From positions 1 through 64,000 of the forward strand of contig JAJGOT010001117.1 in NCBI GenBank assembly GCA_022457155.1: 64,000 nucleotides of DNA, read 5' to 3'. The notes beneath the pieces were generated by a model. It saw only the letters and a program-made list of their open reading frames with translations. It was not told the DNA's origin and did no database searches. A program made the position numbers and the translations under genes. Position 1 is the first letter of the stretch, and the number at the start of each line of letters is the position of its first letter. Below are positions 17,669 through 27,196 of the stretch, in pieces. The stretch is from Cladopsammia gracilis. Lineage: Eukaryota; Cnidaria; Anthozoa; Scleractinia; Dendrophylliidae.

Positions 17669-18097
17669 ATGGCCTCAATCGCTATTATGGTTGGTGGAGC
17701 AATTTTGAATGCCGCTGCTTTCACTGGAGGCAACTATCTCGCAAAATATCTTTCCGGCGACAGTGGGAAAGCCGCTCTGGATGAGAAGACCAGACACGAC
17801 AAGGCGTTAGAGGCCTATCAAGCGGCCTACGCTAAATATCAGAAAGACTGCACAAAGCTCCTCGACTGGATTGCCAGCAATGATCGGATCAAAGATCAAG
17901 CGAAACACAACTTTCAAGACACTGACCAAGCTCTAGTGCTCTACAACCAAACACATCGGGAGCAGCAAATAACACTCCCCAAAGAGCCCGAGTTCTCTGA
18001 CTTCTATAAACCAGGCCCACAGCAGAAACAAGGCGAACTCTTGTTTATCGGCACTGGCGCACTCGCCCTTGGCTATGCGGCGTTTCGCTTTCTGTAA
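17669..18097 (+). CDS. Two-anchor membrane protein, 142 aa, element B
   Basis: Not recognised. Hydrophobic N-terminus (IAIMVGGAILNAAAF), a charged helical middle of ~90 residues (heptad-like DKALEAYQAAYAKYQKD), and a C-terminal hydrophobic helix (LLFIGTGALALGYAAF). Both termini could insert in one membrane with the helical middle on one side. It differs from element A (27436-27864) at a single residue by my reading, making it one of the most conserved proteins of the pair. TATATATATAG box upstream. Confidence 0.75.
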   Translation: MASIAIMVGGAILNAAAFTGGNYLAKYLSGDSGKAALDEKTRHDKALEAYQAAYAKYQKDCTKLLDWIASNDRIKDQAKHNFQDTDQALVLYNQTHREQQITLPKEPEFSDFYKPGPQQKQGELLFIGTGALALGYAAFRFL

Positions 18098-18103
18098 ACA
18101 CAT

Positions 18104-19099
18104 ATGTATATGGAGGCGAAACTGTCAAAGATCTATTACGGGACCAAAGGCTATTGGAAAGGGCTTGCTGCTGTTAAAAAGCTAGCTGCAGCAGCCAAGG
18201 TCTCTGAAGAGGCGGCAAAGAAATGGCTCGTCAAACAAGCCCTTTGGCAAGTATATCTCCCAGCGCCACGCCATATCCCTCGACCAAAGTTTGATGTTCA
18301 AACTCCTAATGCAGTGCATCAAGCGGATCTACTGTTTTTGCCACACGACAAACTGCCTCACGGTAGAAAGATTTACAAATATGCTTTGACAGTTGTTGAT
18401 GTGGCTAGCCGTTACAAAGCAGCAGAGCCCTTGACTTCGAAAGAGTCTGATGAAGTTTCGAAGGCGCTTACACGTATTTACAGGCGTGGGCCTTTGAAAT
18501 GGCCACAACTGTTGCAAGTCGATCCGGGGACAGAGTTTATGGGAGCTGTGACTAAAGAGACTGGGGCTCATAAAACAACCATTCGTCGTGGGCGTGTTGA
18601 TATCCACAGAGACCAAGGGATTGTTGAAAGATTCAACAGAACACTGGCTGAACGATTGTTTGGTTACCAGTACGCAGTTGAAATGAATCTGTCCTCTGGC
18701 CGTTCGACCGCTTGGGTTAAAAGATTGCCAGATGTTATCTCTGCCTTGAACAATGAAGTAACCAGATTGACTGGCAAGAAGCCTGCACAAGCAATCAAAG
18801 AGAAAGCAACCTCAGCCAAACCCGCAACCCCATATGCTAGACCTGTGGGCTTCTCCGAAAAGAAGCTCCCTCATGGAGTCCACGTGAGATATTTGTATCA
18901 GCCTGGCGAACTTGAGGGCGGTAGTCGACGGGCAACTGATCCGATCTGGTCTTTGAAAGTCTACAACATCGAGAAGGCTGTCACCAAGCCAGATGCACCT
19001 GTCGTGTATTATCTGTACGACGGACCCAAGCGCGGGTTTGTGCGGGAAGAGTTGATGGTTGTGCCGCTGGGTACTCAGTTGCCCCCCGCTGGGTTGTGA
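18104..19099 (+). CDS. Retrovirus-type (rve) integrase, element B, 331 aa
   Basis: N-terminal helical part (possible HTH: AAKVSEEAAKKWLVKQ), then an RNase-H-fold integrase core with catalytic D75 (QADLLFL), D140 (VDPGTEF) and E175 (GIVERFNRT); the last two are 35 apart as in DD35E enzymes. The C-terminal ~100 residues resemble the SH3/chromo-less tail of Polinton integrases, and no chromodomain is visible. It catalyses insertion of viral DNA; the 5-bp duplication around this element fits. A second ATG at 18110 (MEAKLS) is an equally good start. The last 25 bases overlap the convergent PolB gene. Confidence 0.92.
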   Translation: MYMEAKLSKIYYGTKGYWKGLAAVKKLAAAAKVSEEAAKKWLVKQALWQVYLPAPRHIPRPKFDVQTPNAVHQADLLFLPHDKLPHGRKIYKYALTVVDVASRYKAAEPLTSKESDEVSKALTRIYRRGPLKWPQLLQVDPGTEFMGAVTKETGAHKTTIRRGRVDIHRDQGIVERFNRTLAERLFGYQYAVEMNLSSGRSTAWVKRLPDVISALNNEVTRLTGKKPAQAIKEKATSAKPATPYARPVGFSEKKLPHGVHVRYLYQPGELEGGSRRATDPIWSLKVYNIEKAVTKPDAPVVYYLYDGPKRGFVREELMVVPLGTQLPPAGL

Positions 19100-22000
19100 A
19101 ACTCGATTGGCTCTGTGTGAATGCCGTCGGGCAACACCCAGCGCTTGTCGTAGTAGGCGCTGAGGCCCAGCTTGCGCTGTTCGTACGTGTACATGGCCCC
19201 GTTGTGCATTCGAAAGCCTCTGTTTGTTGCCATGTCCTTGTAGCCTTCAAGGGCCCGCTCATATCTTTCCCACCGAAGCTCGTTCTGATTCTTATTGACG
19301 CCCTTGGAGGACATTTTGGCTTCGCCGCTTTCCTCGTCTTCTACGTAATAGCACTTGCTGCATAGAGCGATGGCTCGAGTGCCTTCCTTTTCAAGCTTGA
19401 ACAAACCGGGTTCTCTGCTGCTCCACTGGTCCCAGGAGAGCCAGTTCTTTTTCTCCCTTTCGAACTGGGTGCGAAGTTCTGGTCGAACTGCTTCTTCGAG
19501 AGTGTCGTATGAAAGGGCGAAGTACATGCTGTCCGTGTCCATCTGGATAAGCTCGAAGTCACGCCTGTCGAGATAGTGATCGAGGAAATCGTAGTAGAAC
19601 TGCAGCATGCGCAACTTAGCAAGTTGATAGACAACGATGCCGACTTGAAAGGGCCGGTTTATGGTTACCTTGTTTTTGCGTAACTCGATCTTGTATGATC
19701 CCCCGATCTCCTCGAGATCTTCGAACCAGGCTGAGCGCAGGTGTTTGTCGACAGTGTCTTCGTCGTTGGTGTACACAACTCTTGTCTGTCGCTCAACAGC
19801 TTCGATGAACTTGCCGTAAGCGCTGTTACCCAAAAGCTTGAACACTTCTGCGAGCAAGGCTTTTTCCTTGTCAGTGTCGCCTTTCCTTCGGTTGTTTGCA
19901 ACCTCATGGACGAACCAGTCGAAGATCTTGATGGGTGTATAGTCGATCGTGCGGTAAACAGCGGTTATGTGGAGTCCGTGGTTGTAAAGCCACTCTAGCA
20001 CTGGGGCGTAAAGCAGAATCTTTTTTGCTTGAAGCACGCTTAGCAGCTTCTTTTGCCCGGGCAAGTGGGTTCTGTTGCTTTTAGCAAGGTAATCCTTCAT
20101 GTGCTGAGGGACGTCCTCTTCGCCCACGCTGCGGTTTACAAAGAGCGGAGGAAACTCTTCGAAGTGCTCCCACAAGCCCTGAGGGACTTCGATATCGACC
20201 TCGGCAAAGCCGAACCACTGCTTCGTAATCAACTTGATCCAGAAGTCTCTTGCGGCCTCTACTGGATCTTCGTACTGCACGACTTTCTCTTTACCACAGG
20301 GCATTTCCTGCAACATGGTGCTAGGGTAAAGGGAGTTCGCATCGAAGCCTAGAATACGCTTGACGATGCGAGCTAGGTCGTATTTGTGTGAGCGGATGCG
20401 GGTTTCGCCACGCACGTGTTTACGTGTGAACACCAAGCTAGGTCCACCAACCACAGCCTCTTTCAGCATTGCATAGGCTTCGGCACTTGGGGCGAATAGT
20501 TGGGGTCGGTTACGACCTCTCAGGGTTCCTCTCAGGATGTATTGCATCGAAACCCCAGGCAACGAAACAGCGTCTTTGAAAATGTCAACCCCGAGCTTGG
20601 TGTAAAACGCTTTCATTTTCTCGAGGGTTTCAAGAAAGGGAGTAACGTCGAGGTTGTTGTAATACTCCAGCCAGTCTCCGAATGTCTTCATGCCGCGCTC
20701 TTTGAAAACCCGCTCGCATTGTTTGTACTCCTCTGGAGAAAGAACAAAGGAGTTTCGGAGTTGTGAGTACCAGCACCAGTATGGCGGAAGCCCCTTGTAG
20801 TCAAGTTTGTCAGCATTGTCAAACCATTCGTATGGGAGCCAGGACTTTGTCTGTTTCGCCCCATACGTCTTTACCCATTTGTCGTAATTGATGCCTGGGG
20901 ACAGATAGTTTGTGACGTCGAGGAACTTGAAGGAGGGCGTGTTGATGAACATGATTTGTCTCTGTTTTTCCCCTGCAAAGACGCCGTGTTCTTGCCCGAG
21001 ATAAGAAATAAAGTGTTTTCTGATAAGGTGCAGATCGTATCGGCCTGAATTGAAGCCGACCACTGGGACCTGTTCACACCATTGCTTGATGAGTTTTTGT
21101 TGGTCTTCCGTTAACCCCTCAAGATCCGACGGCATGTATTTTTGAGCTATATCATCTCGGATCGCGTTGCCCCGGCGCTCCAGAGATTGATAAAACAGTC
21201 GGATAAGCTCTTGGGGATCTTTAGAGCAAATGTACTCTGGCTCAGGCTCCAACGTGTCTGCAATAGAGACTGAGATAGGCACGTGCTCGCTTTCGTAAGA
21301 GAGATCCCTGGTAGGCTGACTTGCCTTGGTCTTGTCTTGATAGGCTTCGAAGTCGTAGACGATAGCGTGTGGATACGTTTCGTTTCTTTTAGGGGGGATG
21401 CGATCGTGCCACCAGGGTCGGGGCATCTCGTGCTCCCACCTTTCAACCAAGTTGTAGCCAAGTGTCGTGAAGAAATGATTGATTTGCACAGTTCTTACGA
21501 AGGCTTGCTCCCTTGTGATTGTGTTGCCTTGACGGTCAGTCGTGATCACTTCGTTTCTTTGTTCAGGTGTAGGAAAGCACTCTCGACAACCGTGCCAGTG
21601 GCAGCCGTGATACTGAAACACGGTTTTGCTTTCTGGGTGATAGCCATCAACTTTGTAGCGCCAAATGGCGCGCTCGCCTCCATGGCCACATCTGTGGTGG
21701 TGGATGTGGATGCCCCGCTGTCGAGCCTCATACTCTAGCCAGCAAGTTGCCCGAATGCCGAAACTGCCTTCTGGATAAAACGCCTTTTCAAAAGCTGACT
21801 CAAGAGCAAGGATCTGATTTCCCGGACAGGCAATATTAGTTTGCCCGCGAGTGCACGTCTTGGCGTGGCGCGCTAGGTTACAGGCTTTTGTGAACCTTGC
21901 CAAACAATCGCCACAAGTGTAGTTGTTTGTGACTTTGTTTATGTCAGTGATTAAGAAGGCATGAGCGTTGTAGATACCGATAGTCATCGTAGGGGTGCCG

Positions 22001-22893
22001 ACTTTGTCGTAGCGCGAAGGTGTGTAACTCAAAACAAAGTTGCCGTCATCTGTAACAGTGTAAGCGGCAATCCCTTGTCTAAAGTGCCTTTCAAGCAAGT
22101 GAAACTTTTGTAAAGTAACAACATTGCCATTAGGACAACCTCTACGGTGAAGAGCAAAGAAGCTTTGCGCTAAGGCTCTGGCTCTGCGAGTACACCGATT
22201 TATATAGGCACCTTGATGAACAGCCAAACATCGAAAGAGGCAAAGATCGTCGTTGTAGATGTCAAGAGAGATGACTTCTCTTTTGTTACGAAGCCAGTCG
22301 GGCAACCTGCCAAGACCGATTTGTAAAGGTTGATTATCTAAAATCGCTTTGGCCTCAACAAAGACAGCGCTTTCGAAAACCCATTTCGTAGCAGGTCTGT
22401 TGATTTTTTCACCTTGAAGACGAAGCTCTTCTTGTTGTTGCAACCATCGTTTTGTTTGCGATAGCTTAGAAAACCAAGGACTGCTGATGTTTGTATAGTA
22501 AACGATAGGTTTACCGGTTTCGATGTTTCGCAGCTTGTAGGCCCAGGTAAGTTTCACTTTATGCCTTCTGCGAACAGATTGTTTGATTTTGTTCATCATT
22601 TGGGGTACAAGAGGTCTTGTTAGCCCCTGCGTAAAGCGCCAGTTTATGATTCTCTGTCTTCGTCCCGGTCTGCCTTGTTCACCCTGTTCACCGCGATCAT
22701 ATAGTTCAACAATCCGACTAGGCATCAGAAACTCACCCATACGCTCTCGATCTAGGGGATCAAATCCAGCGAGGTCCTCGTTGCGAGGAACCCTCAAAGA
22801 AGGTTTTCTTTCTTGAGCGTCGAGCCAAGCGATAAGCTCGCGCTGAGAGATATTATCGAAAACGTCACGCTCGTTGTTCATGGGTCTCGCCAT
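19075..22893 (-). CDS. Protein-primed type DNA polymerase B, element B type, 1272 aa
   Basis: A family B polymerase with a long N-terminal extension. Landmarks: C2H2 finger at 327-347 (CGDC...HAKTC); a Vsr-like nuclease motif QYHGCHWHGCREC at about 427-439; exonuclease motifs VYDFEAY (512-518) and VVGFNSGRYDL (611-621); polymerase motifs DANSLYP (851-857), LLGNSAYGK (1020-1028) and MDTDSMYF (1118-1125). The start follows a TATATATATA box and lies 34 bases inside the right inverted repeat. It copies the linear viral genome, probably from a protein primer. It is only distantly related to the polymerase of element A although the rest of the two elements is nearly identical. Intact. Confidence 0.93.
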   Translation of the reverse strand: MARPMNNERDVFDNISQRELIAWLDAQERKPSLRVPRNEDLAGFDPLDRERMGEFLMPSRIVELYDRGEQGEQGRPGRRQRIINWRFTQGLTRPLVPQMMNKIKQSVRRRHKVKLTWAYKLRNIETGKPIVYYTNISSPWFSKLSQTKRWLQQQEELRLQGEKINRPATKWVFESAVFVEAKAILDNQPLQIGLGRLPDWLRNKREVISLDIYNDDLCLFRCLAVHQGAYINRCTRRARALAQSFFALHRRGCPNGNVVTLQKFHLLERHFRQGIAAYTVTDDGNFVLSYTPSRYDKVGTPTMTIGIYNAHAFLITDINKVTNNYTCGDCLARFTKACNLARHAKTCTRGQTNIACPGNQILALESAFEKAFYPEGSFGIRATCWLEYEARQRGIHIHHHRCGHGGERAIWRYKVDGYHPESKTVFQYHGCHWHGCRECFPTPEQRNEVITTDRQGNTITREQAFVRTVQINHFFTTLGYNLVERWEHEMPRPWWHDRIPPKRNETYPHAIVYDFEAYQDKTKASQPTRDLSYESEHVPISVSIADTLEPEPEYICSKDPQELIRLFYQSLERRGNAIRDDIAQKYMPSDLEGLTEDQQKLIKQWCEQVPVVGFNSGRYDLHLIRKHFISYLGQEHGVFAGEKQRQIMFINTPSFKFLDVTNYLSPGINYDKWVKTYGAKQTKSWLPYEWFDNADKLDYKGLPPYWCWYSQLRNSFVLSPEEYKQCERVFKERGMKTFGDWLEYYNNLDVTPFLETLEKMKAFYTKLGVDIFKDAVSLPGVSMQYILRGTLRGRNRPQLFAPSAEAYAMLKEAVVGGPSLVFTRKHVRGETRIRSHKYDLARIVKRILGFDANSLYPSTMLQEMPCGKEKVVQYEDPVEAARDFWIKLITKQWFGFAEVDIEVPQGLWEHFEEFPPLFVNRSVGEEDVPQHMKDYLAKSNRTHLPGQKKLLSVLQAKKILLYAPVLEWLYNHGLHITAVYRTIDYTPIKIFDWFVHEVANNRRKGDTDKEKALLAEVFKLLGNSAYGKFIEAVERQTRVVYTNDEDTVDKHLRSAWFEDLEEIGGSYKIELRKNKVTINRPFQVGIVVYQLAKLRMLQFYYDFLDHYLDRRDFELIQMDTDSMYFALSYDTLEEAVRPELRTQFEREKKNWLSWDQWSSREPGLFKLEKEGTRAIALCSKCYYVEDEESGEAKMSSKGVNKNQNELRWERYERALEGYKDMATNRGFRMHNGAMYTYEQRKLGLSAYYDKRWVLPDGIHTEPIEFHNPAGGN

Positions 22894-22927
22894 ATATATA
22901 TATGAGTTTTAGATACACAGGGGACAC

Positions 22928-23200
22928 CTTTGTTCAATTGGTAATAACGCGGCACCAGTTGTTCAAATAACGGTTTATTAGGGTCTGTAACAGCTTAAAA
23001 AAATAAATGCCCGGAGTAGTATGTAAGGAGTCAGGCAAATTCACGTTTTCCCTGAAGACCCAAAATAAGCCGCCAAACGCCCGAGTTACCACCCCACAGG
23101 GCGAATGCAATGAGCCCTGTGGGGTGGTAACTCGGGCGTTTGGCGGCTTATTTTGGGTCTTCAGGGAAAACGTAATTTGACTGACTCCTTACATACTACT
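22928..23200 (-). repeat. Right terminal inverted repeat of element B, with 186-nt palindrome
   Basis: Inverted copy of 5998-6271. The outer palindrome spans 23015-23200 with core GAATGCAATGA, the complement of the left core, so left and right ends carry the core in mirror orientation. The TIR ends at 23200; AGAGC follows as the target duplication. Confidence 0.92.
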
Positions 23201-23646
23201 AGAGCCTCTTTAAACCTGTCTGTGAACGATTTAAGAAGTTCACCATCCTTCTTGAAAATGGGAATTTCACCGCCTCTTTCCCCAAAGGAAACGATTTTGT
23301 TTTGATTTTCACTTTTTTTGCCGAAATTAATTGGGCCTATTTTACGAAAATCAACTCTCGGACGTAGTTTTTTGATGCGATCCCTAGCTCTATCAACAAA
23401 ATCTTCTGACAAGTCCCCAAGCAGAGGGGCTGTTTCAGGATCGCCTGGTAAGCCGCTCTGTTCGCGAGGCAGTGTATGCATTTCAATCTGCTCTTCACCA
23501 GGAGGGTATGGAGTGGATGTGCCGCCCGGTTGAAAGGGGGTTGTTGTGTCAACTTCTTCTTCGTCGTCGTCATCATCGTGGTCTATATCCCAGTCAAGCC
23601 CGGTGTTTTCGTTCTCGCCAGGTATATCATATCCACCTTCTGCCAT
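23201..23646 (-). pseudogene. Coiled-coil membrane protein, element A, N-terminal fragment
   Basis: From ATG 23646 (MAEGGYDIPGEN) through the acidic run, the Pro/Thr segment and basic helices to the insertion point of element B. The first ~80 residues match the B copy almost exactly, but the next ~50 (around LGDLSEDFVDRARD) are strongly diverged before similarity returns at KSFTDRFK. The reading frame is intact up to the insertion, unlike the B copy. The remaining C-terminal part is at 5065-5997. Confidence 0.82.
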
Positions 23647-23688
23647 GATGTATATAAATATAAATTTATATATATATATACTCTGGCT
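23647..23688. promoter_or_regulatory. Divergent promoter between coiled-coil and capsid genes, element A
   Basis: 42 bases of TATATAAATATAAATTTATATATATATATA plus CTCTGGCT, shared by two divergent starts, as in element B. Confidence 0.5.
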
Positions 23689-24939
23689 ATGGCCGTGCAA
23701 CCCAACCTCCTCCCAACGAATGCCGAGAAGATTCTTGGTGCTATGAAAGCAGAGCGCACCGTAAAGCGCATCACCTTTGAACGCACTTCAGCCAATCCCG
23801 GCGAGACCCTGTACGTTACGGTGCCCAAGCTCAACGAACATGAGGTTATCGTGTCGGGCTCGCTTGCCTTGATCTTTAACATAGACCTTGCCGGCGGTCA
23901 CGCAAACAACTATCTTGTACAAAATGTCTCCAGAGCACTAGTTGACAGGCTTGTTGTGAAGTTTGCCGCCACCACTGTCCAGGACACCGTTGGGTACGAT
24001 ATTTACAAAATCTTTGAGGACCTTTTCCTCTCTGTTGATAAGAGAGACAACATGCTCCCCGAGGGCATCCAGAGTGTAGACTTGAGCAAGATTCGCTCTA
24101 GTGCCGGCGACAAGAAGACCTCTGGCGTGGATGCGGAAAACAAGCTGGAGACCATTTACAAAAACAAATACCGCATCAACCTTGACCACCAGATTATAAC
24201 AGACCACGGCGTCATGTACCCACAGGCACTCTACAACGATTTGACATTCGAGATAACGCTCGCCCAGGCTTCTCAAGTTGTCAGGGGTTCGGATACAAGC
24301 AAGCTTGTCTACAAGTTGACAAATATCCAGCTTGAGTACGAGACAATCCGAAGTAAGCAGCTGGCTGACGAGGCAGCAAGTGTATACTCTAGCGGAAAGG
24401 AGTTTGCCTACGACCATATCATGCGAGAGGAAGTGGTCCCCTTCTCGAAGGGTTCAGACGCTCGGCTGAATCTCAGGGTGAACCCGCAGCGCAGGTCACT
24501 GAAAGCCATCCTTCTGCTATTCATCGAACCCTTCACGGCAGGAGCCAGGGACTCAGAAAAATACTTCAACCCAGACATAACCAAAGTTAATGTCACCATA
24601 AACGGCTCTCCCAACAGGATTTACAAAGAAGGCATCAACGGGACCGACATGTGGCGCGAGGTCAGTCGCCTCTTCAAAAAGAGGGGTGATGGCAGGCCCA
24701 ACATGAATCTAACAAAATATCTCACTGGCAACAAGTTCGGGCTCCTTATCGACCTTAGATCAATGGCTGATACAACCCTACATGGCAACGGCCAACGCCT
24801 CGTCAACACAAAGGACGGCGTACATCTTGAGCTCGAAAGGGCAACCTCCGGCTCGGGAAACGTGCACTGCCACATCTACACCATCAGCGACTCACAGATG
24901 AACATAATGGACAGACAGCTGCAGGCGGTTCAGTACTAA
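23689..24939 (+). CDS. Major capsid protein candidate, element A, 416 aa
   Basis: Same length and frame as element B's copy, with about a dozen amino-acid differences and no indels. The first residues MAVQPNLLPTNAE follow the TATATATA box directly. Intact. Domain reasoning is as given for 13639-14889: beta-rich, Polinton hexon-like ending, next to the packaging ATPase. Confidence 0.7.
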   Translation: MAVQPNLLPTNAEKILGAMKAERTVKRITFERTSANPGETLYVTVPKLNEHEVIVSGSLALIFNIDLAGGHANNYLVQNVSRALVDRLVVKFAATTVQDTVGYDIYKIFEDLFLSVDKRDNMLPEGIQSVDLSKIRSSAGDKKTSGVDAENKLETIYKNKYRINLDHQIITDHGVMYPQALYNDLTFEITLAQASQVVRGSDTSKLVYKLTNIQLEYETIRSKQLADEAASVYSSGKEFAYDHIMREEVVPFSKGSDARLNLRVNPQRRSLKAILLLFIEPFTAGARDSEKYFNPDITKVNVTINGSPNRIYKEGINGTDMWREVSRLFKKRGDGRPNMNLTKYLTGNKFGLLIDLRSMADTTLHGNGQRLVNTKDGVHLELERATSGSGNVHCHIYTISDSQMNIMDRQLQAVQY

Positions 24940-24959
24940 ACACATATATATGTATATAG

Positions 24960-25559
24960 ATGGACCCACGAAAGCTGCCATTCAATGCACTAATTATCGG
25001 GCCGACTAACTCTGGCAAAACACAATATCTTCTGAATCAGCTGCGTGGCTCCTTCAGTGGCAAGTTTGACTATATTGTTCTCTTCTGTCCAAGATTTGTC
25101 CACAACAAGACCTACGACGGTTTCGTGGACAATGAGCCACGCATTTTCGTGATAGACTGTCAGCAGCATGAGATTGAAACATGGTTAACTTTAGCCAGTT
25201 ATTTCTTCGACGGGACAAACACGCTCTTTGTGCTCGATGACTGTGCTGCTTCGAAGGATGTGAAAGGTCGCACGAGTCAACTTGTGAAACTAGGGTTCAG
25301 TGCTCGCCACAGCGGCTTGTCAGTGTGGGTGCTAACCCAACAGTTAACCAGCATTGCGAAACCCTTTAGGGAAAACGTTGCAGCGATTGTGCTTTTTTAC
25401 ACCCTATCAAGCAAAACAACTAAGGCCATCTTTGATGACTATGCCGGTGAGCTTGAACAACAAGAGTACAAAGAGTTGATTGCAAAATTAAAGGGGCACA
25501 AGTTTTCTCACCTAGTCTTCTCTCTGCGGCACCCATATGGGATAGAATTTAAAATGTGA
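24960..25559 (+). CDS. Genome-packaging ATPase, element A, 199 aa
   Basis: Walker A GPTNSGKT (14-21) and Walker B TLFVLDD (88-94) are identical to B. Differences cluster in the final third (GELEQQEYKE against GELSHEEYKE). The gap to the capsid gene is 20 bases with ATATATATGTATATA. Intact. Confidence 0.88.
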   Translation: MDPRKLPFNALIIGPTNSGKTQYLLNQLRGSFSGKFDYIVLFCPRFVHNKTYDGFVDNEPRIFVIDCQQHEIETWLTLASYFFDGTNTLFVLDDCAASKDVKGRTSQLVKLGFSARHSGLSVWVLTQQLTSIAKPFRENVAAIVLFYTLSSKTTKAIFDDYAGELEQQEYKELIAKLKGHKFSHLVFSLRHPYGIEFKM

Positions 25560-25581
25560 AAACATATATATACGCTGAACC

Positions 25582-25821
25582 ATGGACACCTCAACCAGTA
25601 TCCACAAGCTCACGGTCTTTTCACAACTTCTGGGTGAATTGCAGAGTCATGCGGAGGAGATGCAAAGACAGATAATCAAAACCGCTGACACGGACGATCT
25701 GCGTCTCATGCTTCTTAACCGCTATCCTTTGAAAGTCACTGTGTGCCCAGCCACCATGACCGCGCTTATACGTGAAGTCGAAAGTCTTTTGCCTGACATC
25801 AAGAGAATAATTGAAAAATAA
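25582..25821 (+). CDS. Small helical protein, 79 aa, element A
   Basis: Homologue of 15541-15780. Changes include a Glu/Asp swap region (TADTDD against TAGEDD) and Ile/Arg at residue 30; length unchanged. Unknown function. Confidence 0.7.
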   Translation: MDTSTSIHKLTVFSQLLGELQSHAEEMQRQIIKTADTDDLRLMLLNRYPLKVTVCPATMTALIREVESLLPDIKRIIEK

Positions 25822-25840
25822 AATACATAATATATACGCA

Positions 25841-26449
25841 ATGGCAACAAACCACCCAGACGACGTGGCCGCAATTGATAATGAAATCATGCAGCTGCTA
25901 GAGGCAACCCCTGATAGCTCCTTGCCATCAGCGATTCCTGAAGTCTTAACAGGTAATGACACTCCAGCTCAACGCGAGAAACTGGCAATCCTTGTTTCAA
26001 CCGGCAAATCAAAAGAGACCATCGGTGCCCAGCTCACACACGAGCAGGTGAAGCGCCTGACGGATAAAGAGGTTGAAAAGTACTACAAAAGGTATGAAGC
26101 CTATGTCGGCAACAAGATGACCGAGTCTATGATTGACATCGTTATAATGTTCGCAACCAAAGGCGCCGGCATGGTTGTTAAGATTGACGATGTGGAGGCC
26201 CTGCAGAAAGAACTCAAAAATGACTTCATGATTAACCATGAACTTTCATCTCTTGCTGGAAAAATTGCACTGCGTTGTGGGCGATTCATGGCCTTGGCCA
26301 ATGCTGTTTTTATCACTACAAAACACATCGACTTCAAAAAGGAGCCAGAAGAGTTGCCACCTGTACACCCAAGCAGAGATGGGGAAGGTTATCCACTCGA
26401 GGGTTTTGATGAAGTTGACACATGTTTTGATGAAGTTTTTGACACATAA
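25841..26449 (+). CDS. Soluble helical protein, 202 aa, element A
   Basis: Homologue of 15799-16401 with a two-residue N-terminal insertion (MATNHPDDVAAIDNE). The central YYKRYEAYVGNK block and the acidic C-terminus (CFDEVFDT) are conserved. Unknown function. Confidence 0.7.
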   Translation: MATNHPDDVAAIDNEIMQLLEATPDSSLPSAIPEVLTGNDTPAQREKLAILVSTGKSKETIGAQLTHEQVKRLTDKEVEKYYKRYEAYVGNKMTESMIDIVIMFATKGAGMVVKIDDVEALQKELKNDFMINHELSSLAGKIALRCGRFMALANAVFITTKHIDFKKEPEELPPVHPSRDGEGYPLEGFDEVDTCFDEVFDT

Positions 26450-26495
26450 TCTGGCAGGAACCTGGCAGGAACCTGACAGAAACCTGGCAGAAACC
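26450..26495. repeat. Short tandem repeat CTGGCAGGAAC, element A
   Basis: About four units of the 11-base motif also found at 16402-16475, in the same position between stop codon and promoter box. Confidence 0.65.
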
Positions 26496-26531
26496 ACGAA
26501 GGTTTGAAATAAAAAATATACATATATACAC

Positions 26532-26969
26532 ATGATGGCTCAACCACTCGAGACGGTGCCTGAAGAAACAGTCGCGCCAGCAGCACCCACAACCAACACG
26601 CACATTACCTCTGATACCCCAAAGACTGCTCCAGCCAAACACCCTGGTCGTGTTGCTTCTGGTAAAAGGCTTGCTGAGCGCAACCGCCTGGCAAGAGAGG
26701 CAAAAAAACAAGCACAAGCTGCTAAAGCAACAAATGAGCCTGCCGCAAACTCAGCACCCCAAAACTCGACAAATGAAGAAGCTGCTAGCAGCAACACAGT
26801 ATTTCTCATTCTTGGTGTTGCCGGGGTAATTATATCCGCTTGGGGCCTATATTACCAACGCGAGGCCATTATGAATACACTTAGACGCAAAGCCCCTGCG
26901 CCGGCAGCAGAGGTGAATGAAGTTCAAACTCCCCCACCACCGAGACGGAGAATTCGCGAGATGGAGTAA
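26532..26969 (+). CDS. Basic N-terminal, single-pass membrane protein, 145 aa, element A
   Basis: Single-copy homologue of 16810-17235. The basic block GKRLAERNRLAREAKK and the membrane helix FLILGVAGVIISAWGLYY are conserved; the Ala/Pro/Asn linkers vary in length. It starts at ATGATG right after ATATACACA. Confidence 0.72.
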   Translation: MMAQPLETVPEETVAPAAPTTNTHITSDTPKTAPAKHPGRVASGKRLAERNRLAREAKKQAQAAKATNEPAANSAPQNSTNEEAASSNTVFLILGVAGVIISAWGLYYQREAIMNTLRRKAPAPAAEVNEVQTPPPPRRRIREME

Positions 26970-27003
26970 AAAAACATATATATATATACACTTTCTCGCA
27001 ACA

Positions 27004-27177
27004 ATGGTGAATGTACCAAAAGTCGTTATCAACATTGCGGCAATTTTTGGCCTTTGGAAAATTTGGTTTATTTTCGGTGAAGCACTGGCAGGCACCACAG
27101 CAGAACTTTTGGTAAATCCTTTTCTTTCACACGATGAAAATGCAGCACACCAGAATGAAGAGTCGACTGAAATTTAA
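27004..27177 (+). CDS. Very small membrane protein, 57 aa, element A
   Basis: MVNVPKVVIN followed by a hydrophobic helix (IAAIFGLWKIWFIFG) and a polar tail ending NEESTEI. It occupies the slot of the 52-aa protein of B but shares only the last ~8 residues. A TATATATATATACA box lies ~20 bases upstream. Intact. Unknown function. Confidence 0.6.
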   Translation: MVNVPKVVINIAAIFGLWKIWFIFGEALAGTTAELLVNPFLSHDENAAHQNEESTEI

Positions 27178-27196
27178 AATCTTATATATATACACC

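Larger units (their letters stand above)
5998..23200. mobile_element. Element B: complete 17.2-kb Polinton/adintovirus-like provirus nested in element A
   Basis: The boundaries are exact: AGAGC occurs just outside both ends (5993-5997 and 23201-23205), and the ends are inverted copies starting AGTAGTATGTAAGG. Gene content: small basic ORF, YqaJ-type exonuclease (one stop), VLTF3-like protein, putative RNA, membrane and virion-type genes, capsid protein, ATPase, small proteins, integrase, PolB. A 5-bp duplication fits a retroviral-type integrase; Polintons usually make 6 bp. At least three genes are broken (exonuclease, 614-aa protein, coiled-coil protein), so this copy is a fossil, though a young-looking one. 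Confidence 0.92.
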
